DNA from: Streptomyces roseoverticillatus
Lineage (GTDB): Bacteria; Actinomycetota; Actinomycetes; Streptomycetales; Streptomycetaceae
Direction: 5' to 3'
NCBI RefSeq assembly: GCF_000719265.1
Contig: NZ_JOFL01000006.1
Coordinates: 1-64,000 of the forward strand
DNA: 64,000 nucleotides
In this document: positions 9,688 through 18,685 of the stretch, in pieces
How the letters are laid out: each line of letters opens with the position of its first letter
How positions within the stretch are numbered: the first letter of the stretch is position 1
Program-made: the position numbers and the translations under genes
Notes under the pieces: generated by a model
Databases searched by the model: none
Seen by the model: only the letters and a program-made list of their open reading frames with translations
Told to the model about the DNA's origin: nothing

Positions 9688-10244
9688 CCCTGCTGTGACC
9701 TCTCGTCAGGAGCCTGGTGCGCGAGGGTGACCGTGACCTTGAAGGGGAGATGGGCGGGGCAGTGCGCCCGTACCAGGCGCGTCAGGCGGCTTTCCAGGGC
9801 CTGTTGGTCCTCCCCCGCCGGGGCGGTCAGGGTGACGGTGAGCATGGACCCGGCGCGGGGTGCCGGGTCGTCGTGGGTGAAGACGCGGCCGGGGTCGTCG
9901 ACGACGAGCGCGAAGCCGGGCGGCACCCAGCCGTGGATCTCCCGGGCCTCCAGCAGCAGCCCGTACGGCGTCCCGCGATGAGCGGCCAGGCGGGGCGCGA
10001 GGTCGACGGCCTTGCGCCGCAGGCCCTCCGGCCAGCCCGGCTCCACCCGGGCGCCGGTGATCCGGATCAGCCAGTCCAGGAAGGCCGGTGGCGCGCGCCA
10101 GGGGTCGAGCACCGCGTCGAGACCGTCGATCCGCTCCTCGGCGGGGGCCATGGCCTCGCCGATCGCCGCCGCGAACGCGAGCGCGACGGTGTCGTGCCCG
10201 TAGACGGCCGGCAGCGGGAGCGGACGTGCGGGGTACGCGGACAT
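9684..10244 (-). CDS. Phage tail protein (tail protein I-like)
   Basis: A 186-aa protein with the pattern of the P2 tail-protein-I-like domain often found between J-type genes. The segment DGLDAVLDPWRAPPAFLDWL precedes EGLRRKAVDLAPRLAAHRGT, and a C-terminal half ends in HLPFKVTVTLA. A good ribosome site (GAGAGAGG) precedes ATG 10244. It sits between the two J-like genes and ends with a four-base overlap into the larger one, consistent with a baseplate wedge component. Confidence 0.85.
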   Translation of the reverse strand: MSAYPARPLPLPAVYGHDTVALAFAAAIGEAMAPAEERIDGLDAVLDPWRAPPAFLDWLIRITGARVEPGWPEGLRRKAVDLAPRLAAHRGTPYGLLLEAREIHGWVPPGFALVVDDPGRVFTHDDPAPRAGSMLTVTLTAPAGEDQQALESRLTRLVRAHCPAHLPFKVTVTLAHQAPDERSQQG

Positions 10245-10263
10245 GCGCGGTCCTCTCTCTTCC

Positions 10264-12465
10264 TCAGCCTTCGGTGATGTCGACTTTGATGACCGTGTCG
10301 CCCACGAGGACCAGGCCGCCGTCCGAGACCTCGACGGACGGCACGTCCCCGTCGCTGACGAACAGCCTCACGTCGGTCGTAGCCCTGACCTCCGGCACCG
10401 CCTCCAGCACGGTGAAGACGTCGCCCGTGTGGACGCGCCGGCCCCACGGCCAGCCCCGCCCGTCCGGTCCGCCGGCCGTGGGGTGGAAGTAGCGGCGCAG
10501 GGCCCGTTCGGCCGCCCGCCGGGTCCGCTCCTGGTCCGCCGTCGTGCTGCTCCAGGGGCGTACGGTCGCCGCGATCCCGAAGCGGTGGTAGCGGGGTTTC
10601 CCGACCCGCAGCCGCTCGCCCAGCAGCCGGGAGGCGTCGACGACGCCGACCACCGACTCCAGGACGTCCGGCGGAATATCGAACGCGCCTTCGGGTGGGG
10701 CCTGTGCCGGGTCGCCCTCGAAGAGAGGCACCAGGAGGACGTGGAGCGGGTCGTCCTCGCGGCGCCAGAGAGCGGGCTCGGTCCTCGTCCCCTTCAGGAA
10801 GAAGAAGACGCCGCCGATGACGGTCACGGCGTCCGGGGACACCTGGCACTGCGGGGAGAGGCCGGGGAACGCCTCCGAGATCAGGGACCGCACCCCTCGG
10901 CTGCCCTCCTGCGGTACGAAGGCCAGGTCGGTGGAGGTGTCGGTGTAGGTGTAGGCGCGGTGGTAGAAGGTCTCGCCCTTGAAGAAGAACAGCTCGTACG
11001 CGTCGGCCGAGGCGGAGTCGGCGAGGACGGCGACCTCGTCGAGCTGTGACGAGAAGTCGTCCGGCAGGTCGGGGAACGCGCGGCTGATGTCCTGCGGTGA
11101 CGCGCCCTCACCGTCCCAGAGGCACTGGGTCCCGTAGAACCACAGTCTGGGCTCGCCCTCGCCGGTGCGGATGACGGCGTCGAGGCACCCGGTATCCGCG
11201 ACGGGCCCGGGCACCGCATCACGATCGCCGGGCTCGCCGCCCGGCCCTCCCAGGGGCAGGGGGAGAGGGGTGATGATTCCGCCGTCGTCGAAGTAGTGCA
11301 CGGCCCGCAGCGGGTCCCGGGCGGCGACGGCGCAGGCGAGGACCTCGGCCGGGCGCGGCGGTTGCGCGAGGGCGGTGGGCACGCGTGAGTCGGTGGGCCG
11401 GGTGAGCGCCGTGACCCGGACCCGGGCCAGCCCGGCCACGTGTTCCCCGATGATCTGCTCGTGGTCGGCGGCGGTGACCGCGCGACGCAGCGGGGCGAGG
11501 CCCAGCCCCGCGCGTTCCAGCGCCTGCCGCCAGTCCTCCGCGTCCTCGGCGGGGGTGAGCACGCCGTGGGCGGTGGCGCTCAGCCCGGCCTGTGACACCA
11601 CCGTCAGCGGTGTGCCGAGGGGAAGGCTGCCCTTCCGGCCCCGGTACACGTGGTACTCCGCGCTGATCCTCGTGCCTTCCGCCGGCACCTTCCCGTGCGG
11701 CTCGGGCCCGCCCTCGGCGGGGACCAGAGGCCCGAGGACGACCTCGCACGAGGCGTCGTCCCACCAGTGGACCTGGCCGCCCGGCCCGGCCTCGGCGAAG
11801 GTGCGCACCGCCGGCCAGACGGCGCCGCCGACCCGGACCGTCAGCGGCGGGCCGAACGGCGGCTCCGCGACCGGAGCGCCGGACCGCCACGGCCGGTGGC
11901 GCGTCGCGAAGCGACCGCCCGGAAGACCGTCGGACGTGCCCAGCACCTCGGCGACCGGAACGAGTTGCTCAAGCGCCTCCACCACTCCCGTGGACTGGTT
12001 CTCGGCGAGGGTGAGCGGTGCGGTGGTCGCCAGGACGACCGGCTGCTCGCCCTCGGTCCTGACCTCGGTGCCCTCAGGGATCTCGCGGCGCCCGGTTGTA
12101 CGGTCGGTGCGTGCGAACATGACGGTGATCCGGGCGGGTGAGGCGGGGAGTGGCGTGATGCCCATGAGGCGCAGCACGGCAAATCGCTGACGGTCCGTCA
12201 TGCGATGGACGCGGTAGAGCAGCTGGTCGGTCCGCTCGGCGCAGGCCTCGATCAGGGTGACGCCGGGGTCGGAGACGTTGTGGTCGGTCCATTCGGGCGC
12301 GCGCTGCGGCAGGGCGCGCTTGGCGGCGTCCACGAGCGGCTGGAAGCGCAGGTCGTCCAGGTCGGGAACGGGAACGCCGGACGCGTCGGATGGATCGTAC
12401 GGATCGGATGGATCGGATAAAGCGGATCGCTCGGGCGGCGGATCGGCCGTGGGGAGGTCACTCAC
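10264..12465 (-). CDS. Putative baseplate J-like protein (Afp11-like)
   Basis: A 733-aa second J-type baseplate protein. After a low-complexity start (DPSDPYDPSDASG, encoded by GGATCG-like repeats), the diagnostic segment EWTDHNVSDPGVTLIEAC appears, followed by HRMTDRQRFAVLRLMGITP and an IPEGTEVRT strand. The C-terminus has the wedge-type GDVFTVLEAVPEVRA. The start is taken at GTG 12465, which overlaps the end of the gp25 gene by eight bases (GTGAGTGA); the open frame further upstream is shadow. It acts with gp25 and the larger J protein in the baseplate. Confidence 0.88.
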   Translation of the reverse strand: MSDLPTADPPPERSALSDPSDPYDPSDASGVPVPDLDDLRFQPLVDAAKRALPQRAPEWTDHNVSDPGVTLIEACAERTDQLLYRVHRMTDRQRFAVLRLMGITPLPASPARITVMFARTDRTTGRREIPEGTEVRTEGEQPVVLATTAPLTLAENQSTGVVEALEQLVPVAEVLGTSDGLPGGRFATRHRPWRSGAPVAEPPFGPPLTVRVGGAVWPAVRTFAEAGPGGQVHWWDDASCEVVLGPLVPAEGGPEPHGKVPAEGTRISAEYHVYRGRKGSLPLGTPLTVVSQAGLSATAHGVLTPAEDAEDWRQALERAGLGLAPLRRAVTAADHEQIIGEHVAGLARVRVTALTRPTDSRVPTALAQPPRPAEVLACAVAARDPLRAVHYFDDGGIITPLPLPLGGPGGEPGDRDAVPGPVADTGCLDAVIRTGEGEPRLWFYGTQCLWDGEGASPQDISRAFPDLPDDFSSQLDEVAVLADSASADAYELFFFKGETFYHRAYTYTDTSTDLAFVPQEGSRGVRSLISEAFPGLSPQCQVSPDAVTVIGGVFFFLKGTRTEPALWRREDDPLHVLLVPLFEGDPAQAPPEGAFDIPPDVLESVVGVVDASRLLGERLRVGKPRYHRFGIAATVRPWSSTTADQERTRRAAERALRRYFHPTAGGPDGRGWPWGRRVHTGDVFTVLEAVPEVRATTDVRLFVSDGDVPSVEVSDGGLVLVGDTVIKVDITEG

Positions 12466-12859
12466 TCGGGGAGTCTCCGGGCAGGGTGTAGAAGGGGAAG
12501 ACGAGGTTGCGGGGTTCGTTGGTGGCGCGCAGCCGGTAGCGGATGTCGATGTAGAGCACGCCGATGTCCACGGTGTCCGTGCTGAACAGCAGGTCGTCGA
12601 CCTCGATCCGCGGCTCCCACCGGTCGAGTGCCCGGCGCACCTCCACATCGGCGCGGGCGACGGTCGTGGCATCGAGCGCGTCGAAGACGAGGCCATGGAT
12701 GCCGCAGCCGAACTCCGGCCGCATCGGCCGCTCGCCCGGCGCGGTGGACAGGATGATCCGCACGGCCTGCTCCACGTCGTCGCTGCCGGTCGCCAGGCCC
12801 ACGCGGCCGGTGCCGGTGATGACGGCGGGGAACGCCCACCCCGCGCCGATGATGTCCAC
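12458..12859 (-). CDS. gp25/gpW-like baseplate wedge protein
   Basis: A 133-aa protein with the gp25 hallmark RIILSTAPGERPMRPEFGCG followed by IHGLVFD and a helix ending in RRALDRWEPRIEV. Gp25 is a conserved baseplate wedge and sheath-initiating subunit with lysozyme-related fold. The start GTG 12859 has GGGAG nine bases upstream. It lies between the spike and J genes, the usual order in eCIS loci. Confidence 0.92.
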   Translation of the reverse strand: MDIIGAGWAFPAVITGTGRVGLATGSDDVEQAVRIILSTAPGERPMRPEFGCGIHGLVFDALDATTVARADVEVRRALDRWEPRIEVDDLLFSTDTVDIGVLYIDIRYRLRATNEPRNLVFPFYTLPGDSPSE

Positions 12860-12882
12860 GGTCGTCTCCCGTCCGTGCCAGG

Positions 12883-14679
12883 TCAGTTGATGTCGACGGT
12901 GTTGCCGGTGATGGTGGTCCGCTGCCCTTCGAGCTTGAGATCGCCGCCGCTCTTCACCGTGACGGTGGCGCCCTCCAGCGTCAGCTGCCCGCCGCCGCTT
13001 CCGGCCGCGGTGACGGTCACCGTGCCGGCCTTGAGGATCAGGGTGCCCGTCTCTCCCGCGTCGATGGTCAGGGTGCCCTCGCCGCGGCCGTCGAGCGAGA
13101 CCCGTACGGTCTTCCCGCCTTCCCCCGCCGCGAAGGCGATGGTGGTGTCCTTCCGGTCGAGGTGGGTGACGAGCTTGCCGTCGCCGCTCAGAAGCCGGAC
13201 GCCCTGAGGGCCGTCGGTGGCGCTGAGCAGTTCGAGGCGATCGCCGGAACGGGACGCCAGGGAACTCCTGTTGGCCCGGCCCGTACCGGCGTCGACCAGC
13301 GGCAGGCCGTGGTCGGTGGGGGCGTCGAGGCCGTTGTAGAGCCCGCCGAGCACGTACGGCCGGTCCAGCCGCCCGTGTTCGAAGCCGACCAGGACCTCGT
13401 CCCCGGCCTCCGGAGCGAAGACGCCACCGCCACCGGCCCCGCCCCACTGGACGGTACGGACCCAGTCGGTCACGTAGTCCTGCGACAGCCACGGCAGACG
13501 CAGCCGTACGGCACCGCGCTGGCCCTTCCCCGGTTCCTTGATGTCCGTGACGACCCCCACGGCCACGCCCGGCGCGCACAGTGGCGGCGGGTAGGGCACG
13601 ACGGGCGGGGGAAGCGGGCCCACCCGGACCAGGGTCCGGTAGCCCTGTTCCCCGTCGAAGACGTGAGCGCAGGAGGTAACGGTGTACTTGCCGGTGAACG
13701 GCTCACCCACTCCGGCCAGGGCCACCGGCACGCCCGCCCGCAGCTCGGGGGCGCCCGCGACCTCGGCGGCCAGCGTGGCCATCGCGGCCGCCGACTCCGC
13801 CGCGACCGCGCGGGCCGCCGCGTCCACCTGCGGGGCGGTGGTGTGGGCCCGGCCGCCCACGAGCAGCTCCGGCGCCGGCCCGGGGAAGGCCTTGCCGAGC
13901 CGCGCGGGCGTGACGCCCAGGCGCAGCCGTTCGCTGTCGCCCGCACCGGCCTTCGCGGACAGCGCGGCCTTGCCGTCGGGATCCCAGCCCCGGACCTCCA
14001 CCTCGGCGACCTGCCCCTCGGAGGACACGGCGGCGCGCAGCGCCAGCAGATTCACCCCGTGTTCCAGGACGAACGGGCTCCGGTCCGCCCCCGTGCCGGG
14101 CGCGGGCGCCGCGTCGGCGGCGGCCGGGCGGCGCATGTGGAGGGTGCTTCCGTCGACCGTCAGGCGCAGGCCGCGCTGGTCGGCGAGATGGTTCAGCAAC
14201 TCCCAGTCGGTCAGGTTGGGCTGGGCCACGTGCGGGACGCGGGTGCGCTCGGCGTCGATCCGGCCCGTCGTCAGCCCGTGCCGGGAGGCGGCCTGCCGGG
14301 CGACCTCGGCCACCGTGGTGTCGGCGTAGGCGGCCACCCGCCGCCCCCGCGCCAGCCGGTGCCCCCGGTCCATGGCCGCTACGGTCGTGAACGTCCCGTC
14401 GGCGTCCACCTCGGTCTCCAGCGCCGTGACCTCGCCGTCGAAGATCCCCACCCGGGTACGGCGGCGCGCGGCGGCCACCGCCACGGTCAGCGGCGCCCCG
14501 ACCGTGATCCGCGCCGCCGCCAGGAGCCGGTGCCCGGGATCGCGGAACCGTAAGGTCGCGCGGGCCGGAAGGCCCACCGACGTCTCCACCAAAGCCTCCA
14601 CCAGCCGTTCCGCCCACAGCTCCTGCAGCGGGGAGCCGAAGGCGATGACCGGCTCCGCCGCGTAGAGCCTCTCCGTCAC
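12883..14679 (-). CDS. VgrG-like spike protein (gp27-gp5 fusion, Afp8-like)
   Basis: A 598-aa protein. Residues about 1-330 form a late-control-D/gp27-like base, with a tail hub segment ATLRFRDPGHRLLAAARITVG. Residues about 350-470 are the gp5-type OB domain (RLRLPWLSQDYVTDWVRTVQ, then GDEVLVGFEHGRLDRPYVLGGL). The C-terminal 100 residues are short alternating strands (VTVTAAGSGGGQLTLEGATV), consistent with a beta-helical spike shaft. No PAAR tip gene was seen nearby. Start GTG 14679 overlaps the LysM gene stop (GTGA). Codon 43 is TTA (14551-14553). Confidence 0.9.
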   Translation of the reverse strand: MTERLYAAEPVIAFGSPLQELWAERLVEALVETSVGLPARATLRFRDPGHRLLAAARITVGAPLTVAVAAARRRTRVGIFDGEVTALETEVDADGTFTTVAAMDRGHRLARGRRVAAYADTTVAEVARQAASRHGLTTGRIDAERTRVPHVAQPNLTDWELLNHLADQRGLRLTVDGSTLHMRRPAAADAAPAPGTGADRSPFVLEHGVNLLALRAAVSSEGQVAEVEVRGWDPDGKAALSAKAGAGDSERLRLGVTPARLGKAFPGPAPELLVGGRAHTTAPQVDAAARAVAAESAAAMATLAAEVAGAPELRAGVPVALAGVGEPFTGKYTVTSCAHVFDGEQGYRTLVRVGPLPPPVVPYPPPLCAPGVAVGVVTDIKEPGKGQRGAVRLRLPWLSQDYVTDWVRTVQWGGAGGGGVFAPEAGDEVLVGFEHGRLDRPYVLGGLYNGLDAPTDHGLPLVDAGTGRANRSSLASRSGDRLELLSATDGPQGVRLLSGDGKLVTHLDRKDTTIAFAAGEGGKTVRVSLDGRGEGTLTIDAGETGTLILKAGTVTVTAAGSGGGQLTLEGATVTVKSGGDLKLEGQRTTITGNTVDIN

Positions 14680-15398
14680 CCGGCACCTCCCGCGGGGCGC
14701 TCCTCCAGGACCGGCAGGACCAGCACCGTGCCCACGGGCACCCGCGCCGGATCGTCGACGCCGTTGGCCTCGGCGATCGCCCGCCACCTCGTCGGATCGC
14801 CGTACGCCTGCCACGCCAGTCCGGCCAGGGTGTCGCCCGCCACCACGAGATGGGTATCCACCGGCCCGTCGGCACCCGACGTCGGGTTCTGCCGGGGTGT
14901 CGCGCCGCCCACCTCCTCCAGGGATACGGTGCAGGTGGCGCGCAGCGGTGTCCCGTCGTGACCGAAGCGGGTGTACGCCGCGTCGACCTGCGTCACCAGC
15001 GCGAGGAACGCGGTCGTGCGCGAACGCCCCCACTCCAGCCGCACCCAGGGCGCCGACGCGGGCTTCGCCGTGGCGCTCCGCGCGGTCGGGGCGCAGCAGC
15101 CGAGCAGCTTCTCCACCTGGTCCTGCACGCTGGAGCGGAAGTCGCCCGCGTCGAGGAACACCTCCAGCGTCATCGTGCGCGGCTGGGCCCCCACGAACTG
15201 CGCCCGCGCCGCCTCCTCGCCGGAGGGGGCGGGGCTGCGGTCCCAGCGGGCCCGCTTGCCGACCTGGACCCGCTCGGGGTTGAAGTGGAAGCGGACGCGG
15301 CCGCGTTCCGGCCCCGGGGCGTTGCCGGTACCCGTCGGCGGGTCGTAGATCACGAGGGCGGCCCGTACCGGCGCGCCTCCCAGGAGCTCGGACAGCAT
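14676..15398 (-). CDS. LysM-domain baseplate protein (Afp7-like)
   Basis: A 240-aa protein. The N-terminal two thirds resemble contractile-tail LysM proteins (FHFNPERVQVGKRARWDRS, then TMTLEVFLDAGDF). Residues about 180-232 form a LysM motif (VVAGDTLAGLAWQAYGDPTRW, closing with VPVGTVLVLP). In contractile particles this protein links tube and spike rather than binding peptidoglycan. GAGAGGAC precedes ATG 15398. Upstream, 15411-15460 is a run of degenerate ten-base repeats (CGGTTCGGAC type) in the tube-LysM gap, with no evident function. Confidence 0.88.
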   Translation of the reverse strand: MLSELLGGAPVRAALVIYDPPTGTGNAPGPERGRVRFHFNPERVQVGKRARWDRSPAPSGEEAARAQFVGAQPRTMTLEVFLDAGDFRSSVQDQVEKLLGCCAPTARSATAKPASAPWVRLEWGRSRTTAFLALVTQVDAAYTRFGHDGTPLRATCTVSLEEVGGATPRQNPTSGADGPVDTHLVVAGDTLAGLAWQAYGDPTRWRAIAEANGVDDPARVPVGTVLVLPVLEERPAGGAG

Positions 15399-15459
15399 GT
15401 GGTCCTCTCGACGGGTCGGACGGTTCGGGCGGTTCGGACGGGTCAGACGTTCGGACGGT

Positions 15460-15891
15460 TCAGACGGTGATGCCCAGGAATCCGTTGTGGGTGATCTCCA
15501 AGGTCTCCCGGGCCGGCTGCGACTGGTCCACGTCGAACGTCGGCCCGCTCCAGCGCACCGGCAGCACACCGTCGAGGAGCCACCGCACCAGCGGCCGCCG
15601 GTCCGGGCCGAGGGCGACCAGTTGCCCCGGCAGCCGCACCGGTTCGATCACCTGCGCCCGCAGCCAGGCCCAGACGAGCACGGTCTCCTGGGTCAGCGGC
15701 CTGCTGAGTACGACGTTCGTGTAGCGCAACCGCGTCGGCAGCTGCCACACGTGCCCGTTCGTCCCGCCCTCGACGCGCTCCTCGACGTCCATGGTGCAGC
15801 CGAGCCCGTCACAGGCCGTGAAGGAGCCGAGGGCGTGCATGCCTATGGAGAGCTGGAAGTGGGAACTGACGGCGAAGGGCTGGTCCGGCAT
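15460..15891 (-). CDS. Tail tube protein (T4-like gp19 family, Afp1/5-like)
   Basis: A 143-aa protein of the T4-like tail tube family: SSHFQLSIGMHALGSFTACDG at the start, then EERVEGGTNGHVWQLPTRLRY and a C-terminal ARETLEITHNGFLGI. It forms the inner tube into which payload is loaded. The ATG at 15891 has GGAG ten bases upstream. It is the only tube gene visible in the window; typical eCIS loci have one or two. Its separation from the sheath by some 15 kb and opposite transcription is unusual. Confidence 0.9.
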   Translation of the reverse strand: MPDQPFAVSSHFQLSIGMHALGSFTACDGLGCTMDVEERVEGGTNGHVWQLPTRLRYTNVVLSRPLTQETVLVWAWLRAQVIEPVRLPGQLVALGPDRRPLVRWLLDGVLPVRWSGPTFDVDQSQPARETLEITHNGFLGITV

Positions 15892-15959
15892 GTGCGAGCA
15901 CTCCGTGGGATCGGGCGGTGCGGCTGCTTCGGGGCGACGCGTGGGGCGTCGGTGGGGTG

Positions 15960-18530
15960 TCAGCGGGGTGGGTAGGTACCCCAGGGGCTGCCTTCCGCCG
16001 GCGGTTGGGCCTGCGGCGGCGAGTGCGACTGCCACCGCTTCGCCGTCCGGCGCATCCGCCGGGAGAGCCCGAGGGACGGAACCACGGCCTCGGCCAGGAG
16101 ACCGGCGTGCTGCCGGGCGACTTCCTGGGCGACCTCCCGGGCGATGGCAGCGGCGTCCGGTGGGGCCGGGTTTCGCGCGGTCTGCGGGGTCGAGGCGGAG
16201 GCCGGGGCGGGGGCCGGGGGGAAGGTGAACGAGGGGGCGACGGTGGGCGGTTCGCCGGCCGCGGTGCCGGGTGGCCGTCCGTTCCCTGCGAGGGGCGGGG
16301 TGACGAACGGCATGGCCGTGCCGGGTACGCGGGGGAGCGGCTGCCCGACGCCGAGCCGGTGCCGGGGGCCGGCCGGGGGGAGGGCGCCGGTGGTGGGGAG
16401 GGCGCCTCGATCCCGCTCCTTACCCGAACCGGGGCTCTGCCCCGGATCCCACGGAGGGTTGGGTCCGGGCGGTTCGCCGGGGGGCTGCCGGCCGCTGAGA
16501 TGCTCCGGGACTCCCGGCGCCGCCGTGATGGGGAACGCGTCGTGGTCCTGACGGCCCGGGGGGCGGCCGGAGCCTTGCGGAGGCGTCGCCCGGGCCTCGC
16601 TGTGGCCGCCCTGAGGCCCGGCGCGGCCGGGACTCCTCGGGGAGCCGGGATCGGGGACTTCGCCTTGTCTCGGCCGGCCTTGGCGGTGTCCGGGGCCCTC
16701 TGAGGGGCCAGGGGCGTCTGCTGCGACTCGGTCCGGAAGACGCTGGAGGTGGCCGGGGCTCCAAGGAAGGCCGGGACTGGGGGGTTCGCCTCGGCCGGGT
16801 TGGTTCTGGTGGTGCCCCGGCCCCTTTGCTGCGCCGGGGTCGTCGGCCGCGTCCCGGTCGGACGGGCGTTGGCGGCGTCTGCGGCTCCAAGGAAGACCGA
16901 GGCCGAGGGCCTGGTCTTGGCTCGGCCGGTCGATGCGGTCTCCCAGGGCTTGTGGTGAGCCGGGGGCGTCGGTGCTGTTCCGGTCCGGTCGGCTTTCGCG
17001 GTGCCAGGGAGCCCATGAAGTGCTGGAGGCTTCGTCCTGGCGCGGTTGGGCACGGTGCTGTTCCGGGCCCGTGACCGGGCCGGGGCTTTCGGCTCCGCCT
17101 TCGTCCGGTTGGCCTGGGCGGTGCCCGGGGGCCCATGAGGTGCCGGGTGCTTCGTCCTGGCGTGGTTGGGCACGGTGCTGTTCCGGGCCCGTGACCGGGC
17201 CGGGGCCTTCGGCTCCGTCTCCGCCCGGTTGGCCTGGGCGGTGCCCGGGGGCCCATGAGGTGCCGGGTGCTTCGTCCTGGCGCGGTTGGGCACGATGCTG
17301 TTCCGGGCCCGTGACTGGGCCGGGGCTTTCGGCTCCGCCTTCGTCCGGTTGGCCTGGGCGGCGCCAGGGGGCCCATGAGGTGCCGGGCGCTTCATCCAGG
17401 CGCGATTGGGCACGATGCTGTTCCGGGCCCATGACCCGGCCCGGGACTTCGGCTCCGCCTCCGTCCGGTCGGCCTGGCCGGTGCCGGAGGTCCTGCCGAG
17501 GGGGGAGGCCGGGCTCTCCCTCCCAAGCCGACAGGCCGCGATGATGCCCGGGACTCCCTGACGAGTCGGGGTCGGAAGCCCCGCCCGGCCCCCATCGGTC
17601 TCCGTCGCCTCCCAGCTCTCCGAGCGAGCCCGCACGGTGAGCTTCGCGGTGGCCGAGGCCGCCTCTATCCCGCCCCGGGTTCATGGGCGGACCTGGCACG
17701 GAGACCTCGCCCGGCCCCCGCGGGGCTTCGGCGCGTATCGGACCGGCCGGAGGGCCGGTGACGAACGGTTCACTGCGGACCCCGCTGTCCCCGTCGCGCT
17801 CCGGGCCCGCAGGACGGTGAGGCTGTCGGGCAGCCGTGTGCCTGCCGTGCCCCGGGCTCCCCAAGGCACCGGCTTCGTGGGCTTCGCCCTGGGCCTCCCG
17901 GCTCCGGTGACGCCACGGTCCGCTCGAGGGCCGCGGTGCACGGGGCTCGGCACACCCCGCACCCTCTGAGGCGCCGGGCCGGTCGTCGGGATCGCTCCGG
18001 GCCCATCGGTCCGCACCGCTTCCCTGCCCCGAGGGGAGGCGCGGGTCCCCAACGGCCCCGGCCTCATGCAGGATGCCCACACCGTACTCGCCGGACGGCC
18101 GGTCGACGTGCCTCGCGGCCACCGGGGGAACGGCCGGGACCGCTGAAGAGACCACCCCGGCGATTGGCGGCACTTCCGCCACCACCGCCACCTCCATCAG
18201 CGGAGCACCACGATCGGCCGGTGCCAGTGCCAACGGCACCCCGCGCGGCAGCAGCCGGCCGTCGGCCGTGACGAGCGGCGCCGGGCGCCAAGCCGCAAGG
18301 CCCTGCCGGAAGGTGCCGAGCCCGCAGGAGAGCGGCACCGGCATCCGTAACAGCCCGACAGGCGCGACCACGCGCCAGTCCGCACGCGGCGGAAGCCCGG
18401 ACGGAGCACCCGCCGCCGGGGGGGCCGGGGCCGTGGCGGGCGCCGGGCCCGTACGCCGTCCCCGCCACCACCGTCCCGGTTTGAAAGGGCTCAACGGGCT
18501 CAACCCCTTCACCACACCCACCACACTCAC
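15960..18530 (-). CDS. Long disordered Pro/Gly/Arg-rich eCIS-locus protein with 40-aa repeats
   Basis: An 856-aa frame inside the operon (GTGA overlap with DUF6760 at the start; 68 bases before the tube gene at the end). I do not recognise the family. The first 150 residues look like an ordinary protein (ADWRVVAPVGLLRMPVPL, then GLGTFRQGLAAWRPAPLV). The last 70 contain an amphipathic helix (AAAIAREVAQEVARQHAGLL). The middle is low complexity with at least four near-identical 40-residue repeats (EQHRAQPRQDEAPGTSWAPG) and more diverged copies, all likely disordered. Codon 61 is TTA (18348-18350). In the repeat region the G/C-at-third-position signal is stronger in another minus-strand frame, so the true reading frame there is uncertain. 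Confidence 0.6.
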   Translation of the reverse strand: MSVVGVVKGLSPLSPFKPGRWWRGRRTGPAPATAPAPPAAGAPSGLPPRADWRVVAPVGLLRMPVPLSCGLGTFRQGLAAWRPAPLVTADGRLLPRGVPLALAPADRGAPLMEVAVVAEVPPIAGVVSSAVPAVPPVAARHVDRPSGEYGVGILHEAGAVGDPRLPSGQGSGADRWARSDPDDRPGASEGAGCAEPRAPRPSSGPWRHRSREAQGEAHEAGALGSPGHGRHTAARQPHRPAGPERDGDSGVRSEPFVTGPPAGPIRAEAPRGPGEVSVPGPPMNPGRDRGGLGHREAHRAGSLGELGGDGDRWGPGGASDPDSSGSPGHHRGLSAWEGEPGLPPRQDLRHRPGRPDGGGAEVPGRVMGPEQHRAQSRLDEAPGTSWAPWRRPGQPDEGGAESPGPVTGPEQHRAQPRQDEAPGTSWAPGHRPGQPGGDGAEGPGPVTGPEQHRAQPRQDEAPGTSWAPGHRPGQPDEGGAESPGPVTGPEQHRAQPRQDEASSTSWAPWHRESRPDRNSTDAPGSPQALGDRIDRPSQDQALGLGLPWSRRRRQRPSDRDAADDPGAAKGPGHHQNQPGRGEPPSPGLPWSPGHLQRLPDRVAADAPGPSEGPGHRQGRPRQGEVPDPGSPRSPGRAGPQGGHSEARATPPQGSGRPPGRQDHDAFPITAAPGVPEHLSGRQPPGEPPGPNPPWDPGQSPGSGKERDRGALPTTGALPPAGPRHRLGVGQPLPRVPGTAMPFVTPPLAGNGRPPGTAAGEPPTVAPSFTFPPAPAPASASTPQTARNPAPPDAAAIAREVAQEVARQHAGLLAEAVVPSLGLSRRMRRTAKRWQSHSPPQAQPPAEGSPWGTYPPR
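16991..17470. repeat. 120-bp tandem repeat array (about four units)
   Basis: Near-identical 120-base units are seen, for example TGCTGTTCCGGGCC recurring at exact 120-base intervals near 17056, 17176, 17296 and 17416, and GGCCCATGA at 17130, 17250 and 17370. More diverged units flank the array on both sides (about 16640-16990). Because 120 is a multiple of three, copy-number change would keep the reading frame. All three minus-strand frames are open through the array. Confidence 0.9.
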
Positions 18531-18685
18531 CGCCCCTCACTGATAGAGGAGTTGATCCGGGCGATCTCACGCACCCACGCGCGCCGCTCCGCGTGCGGCA
18601 GGGTGAGGATGTCCTCGTACGCCCAGTGGAAGTGGTAGGCGAGGTAGGAGCACTCCTCACGGAGCCGGCGCTCCGGGTGCGTCAT
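18527..18685 (-). CDS. DUF6760-like small tail-assembly protein
   Basis: A 52-aa protein, MTHPERRLREECSYLAYHFH continuing WAYEDILTLPHAERRAWV. The pattern of an aromatic YHFHW followed by a DIL...L.H.ER helix matches the small DUF6760 proteins that follow tail chaperone genes in phage-tail-like clusters. The ATG at 18685 overlaps the upstream gene's stop (ATGA), and its own end overlaps the long repeat protein's GTG, so three genes are translationally coupled. Confidence 0.8.
   Translation of the reverse strand: MTHPERRLREECSYLAYHFHWAYEDILTLPHAERRAWVREIARINSSISEGR

Noticed and set aside
16420..17376. Separate repeat-rich genes in the other two minus-strand frames
   Set aside because: No start signals or conserved ends; treated as one gene with a possible internal frame problem.
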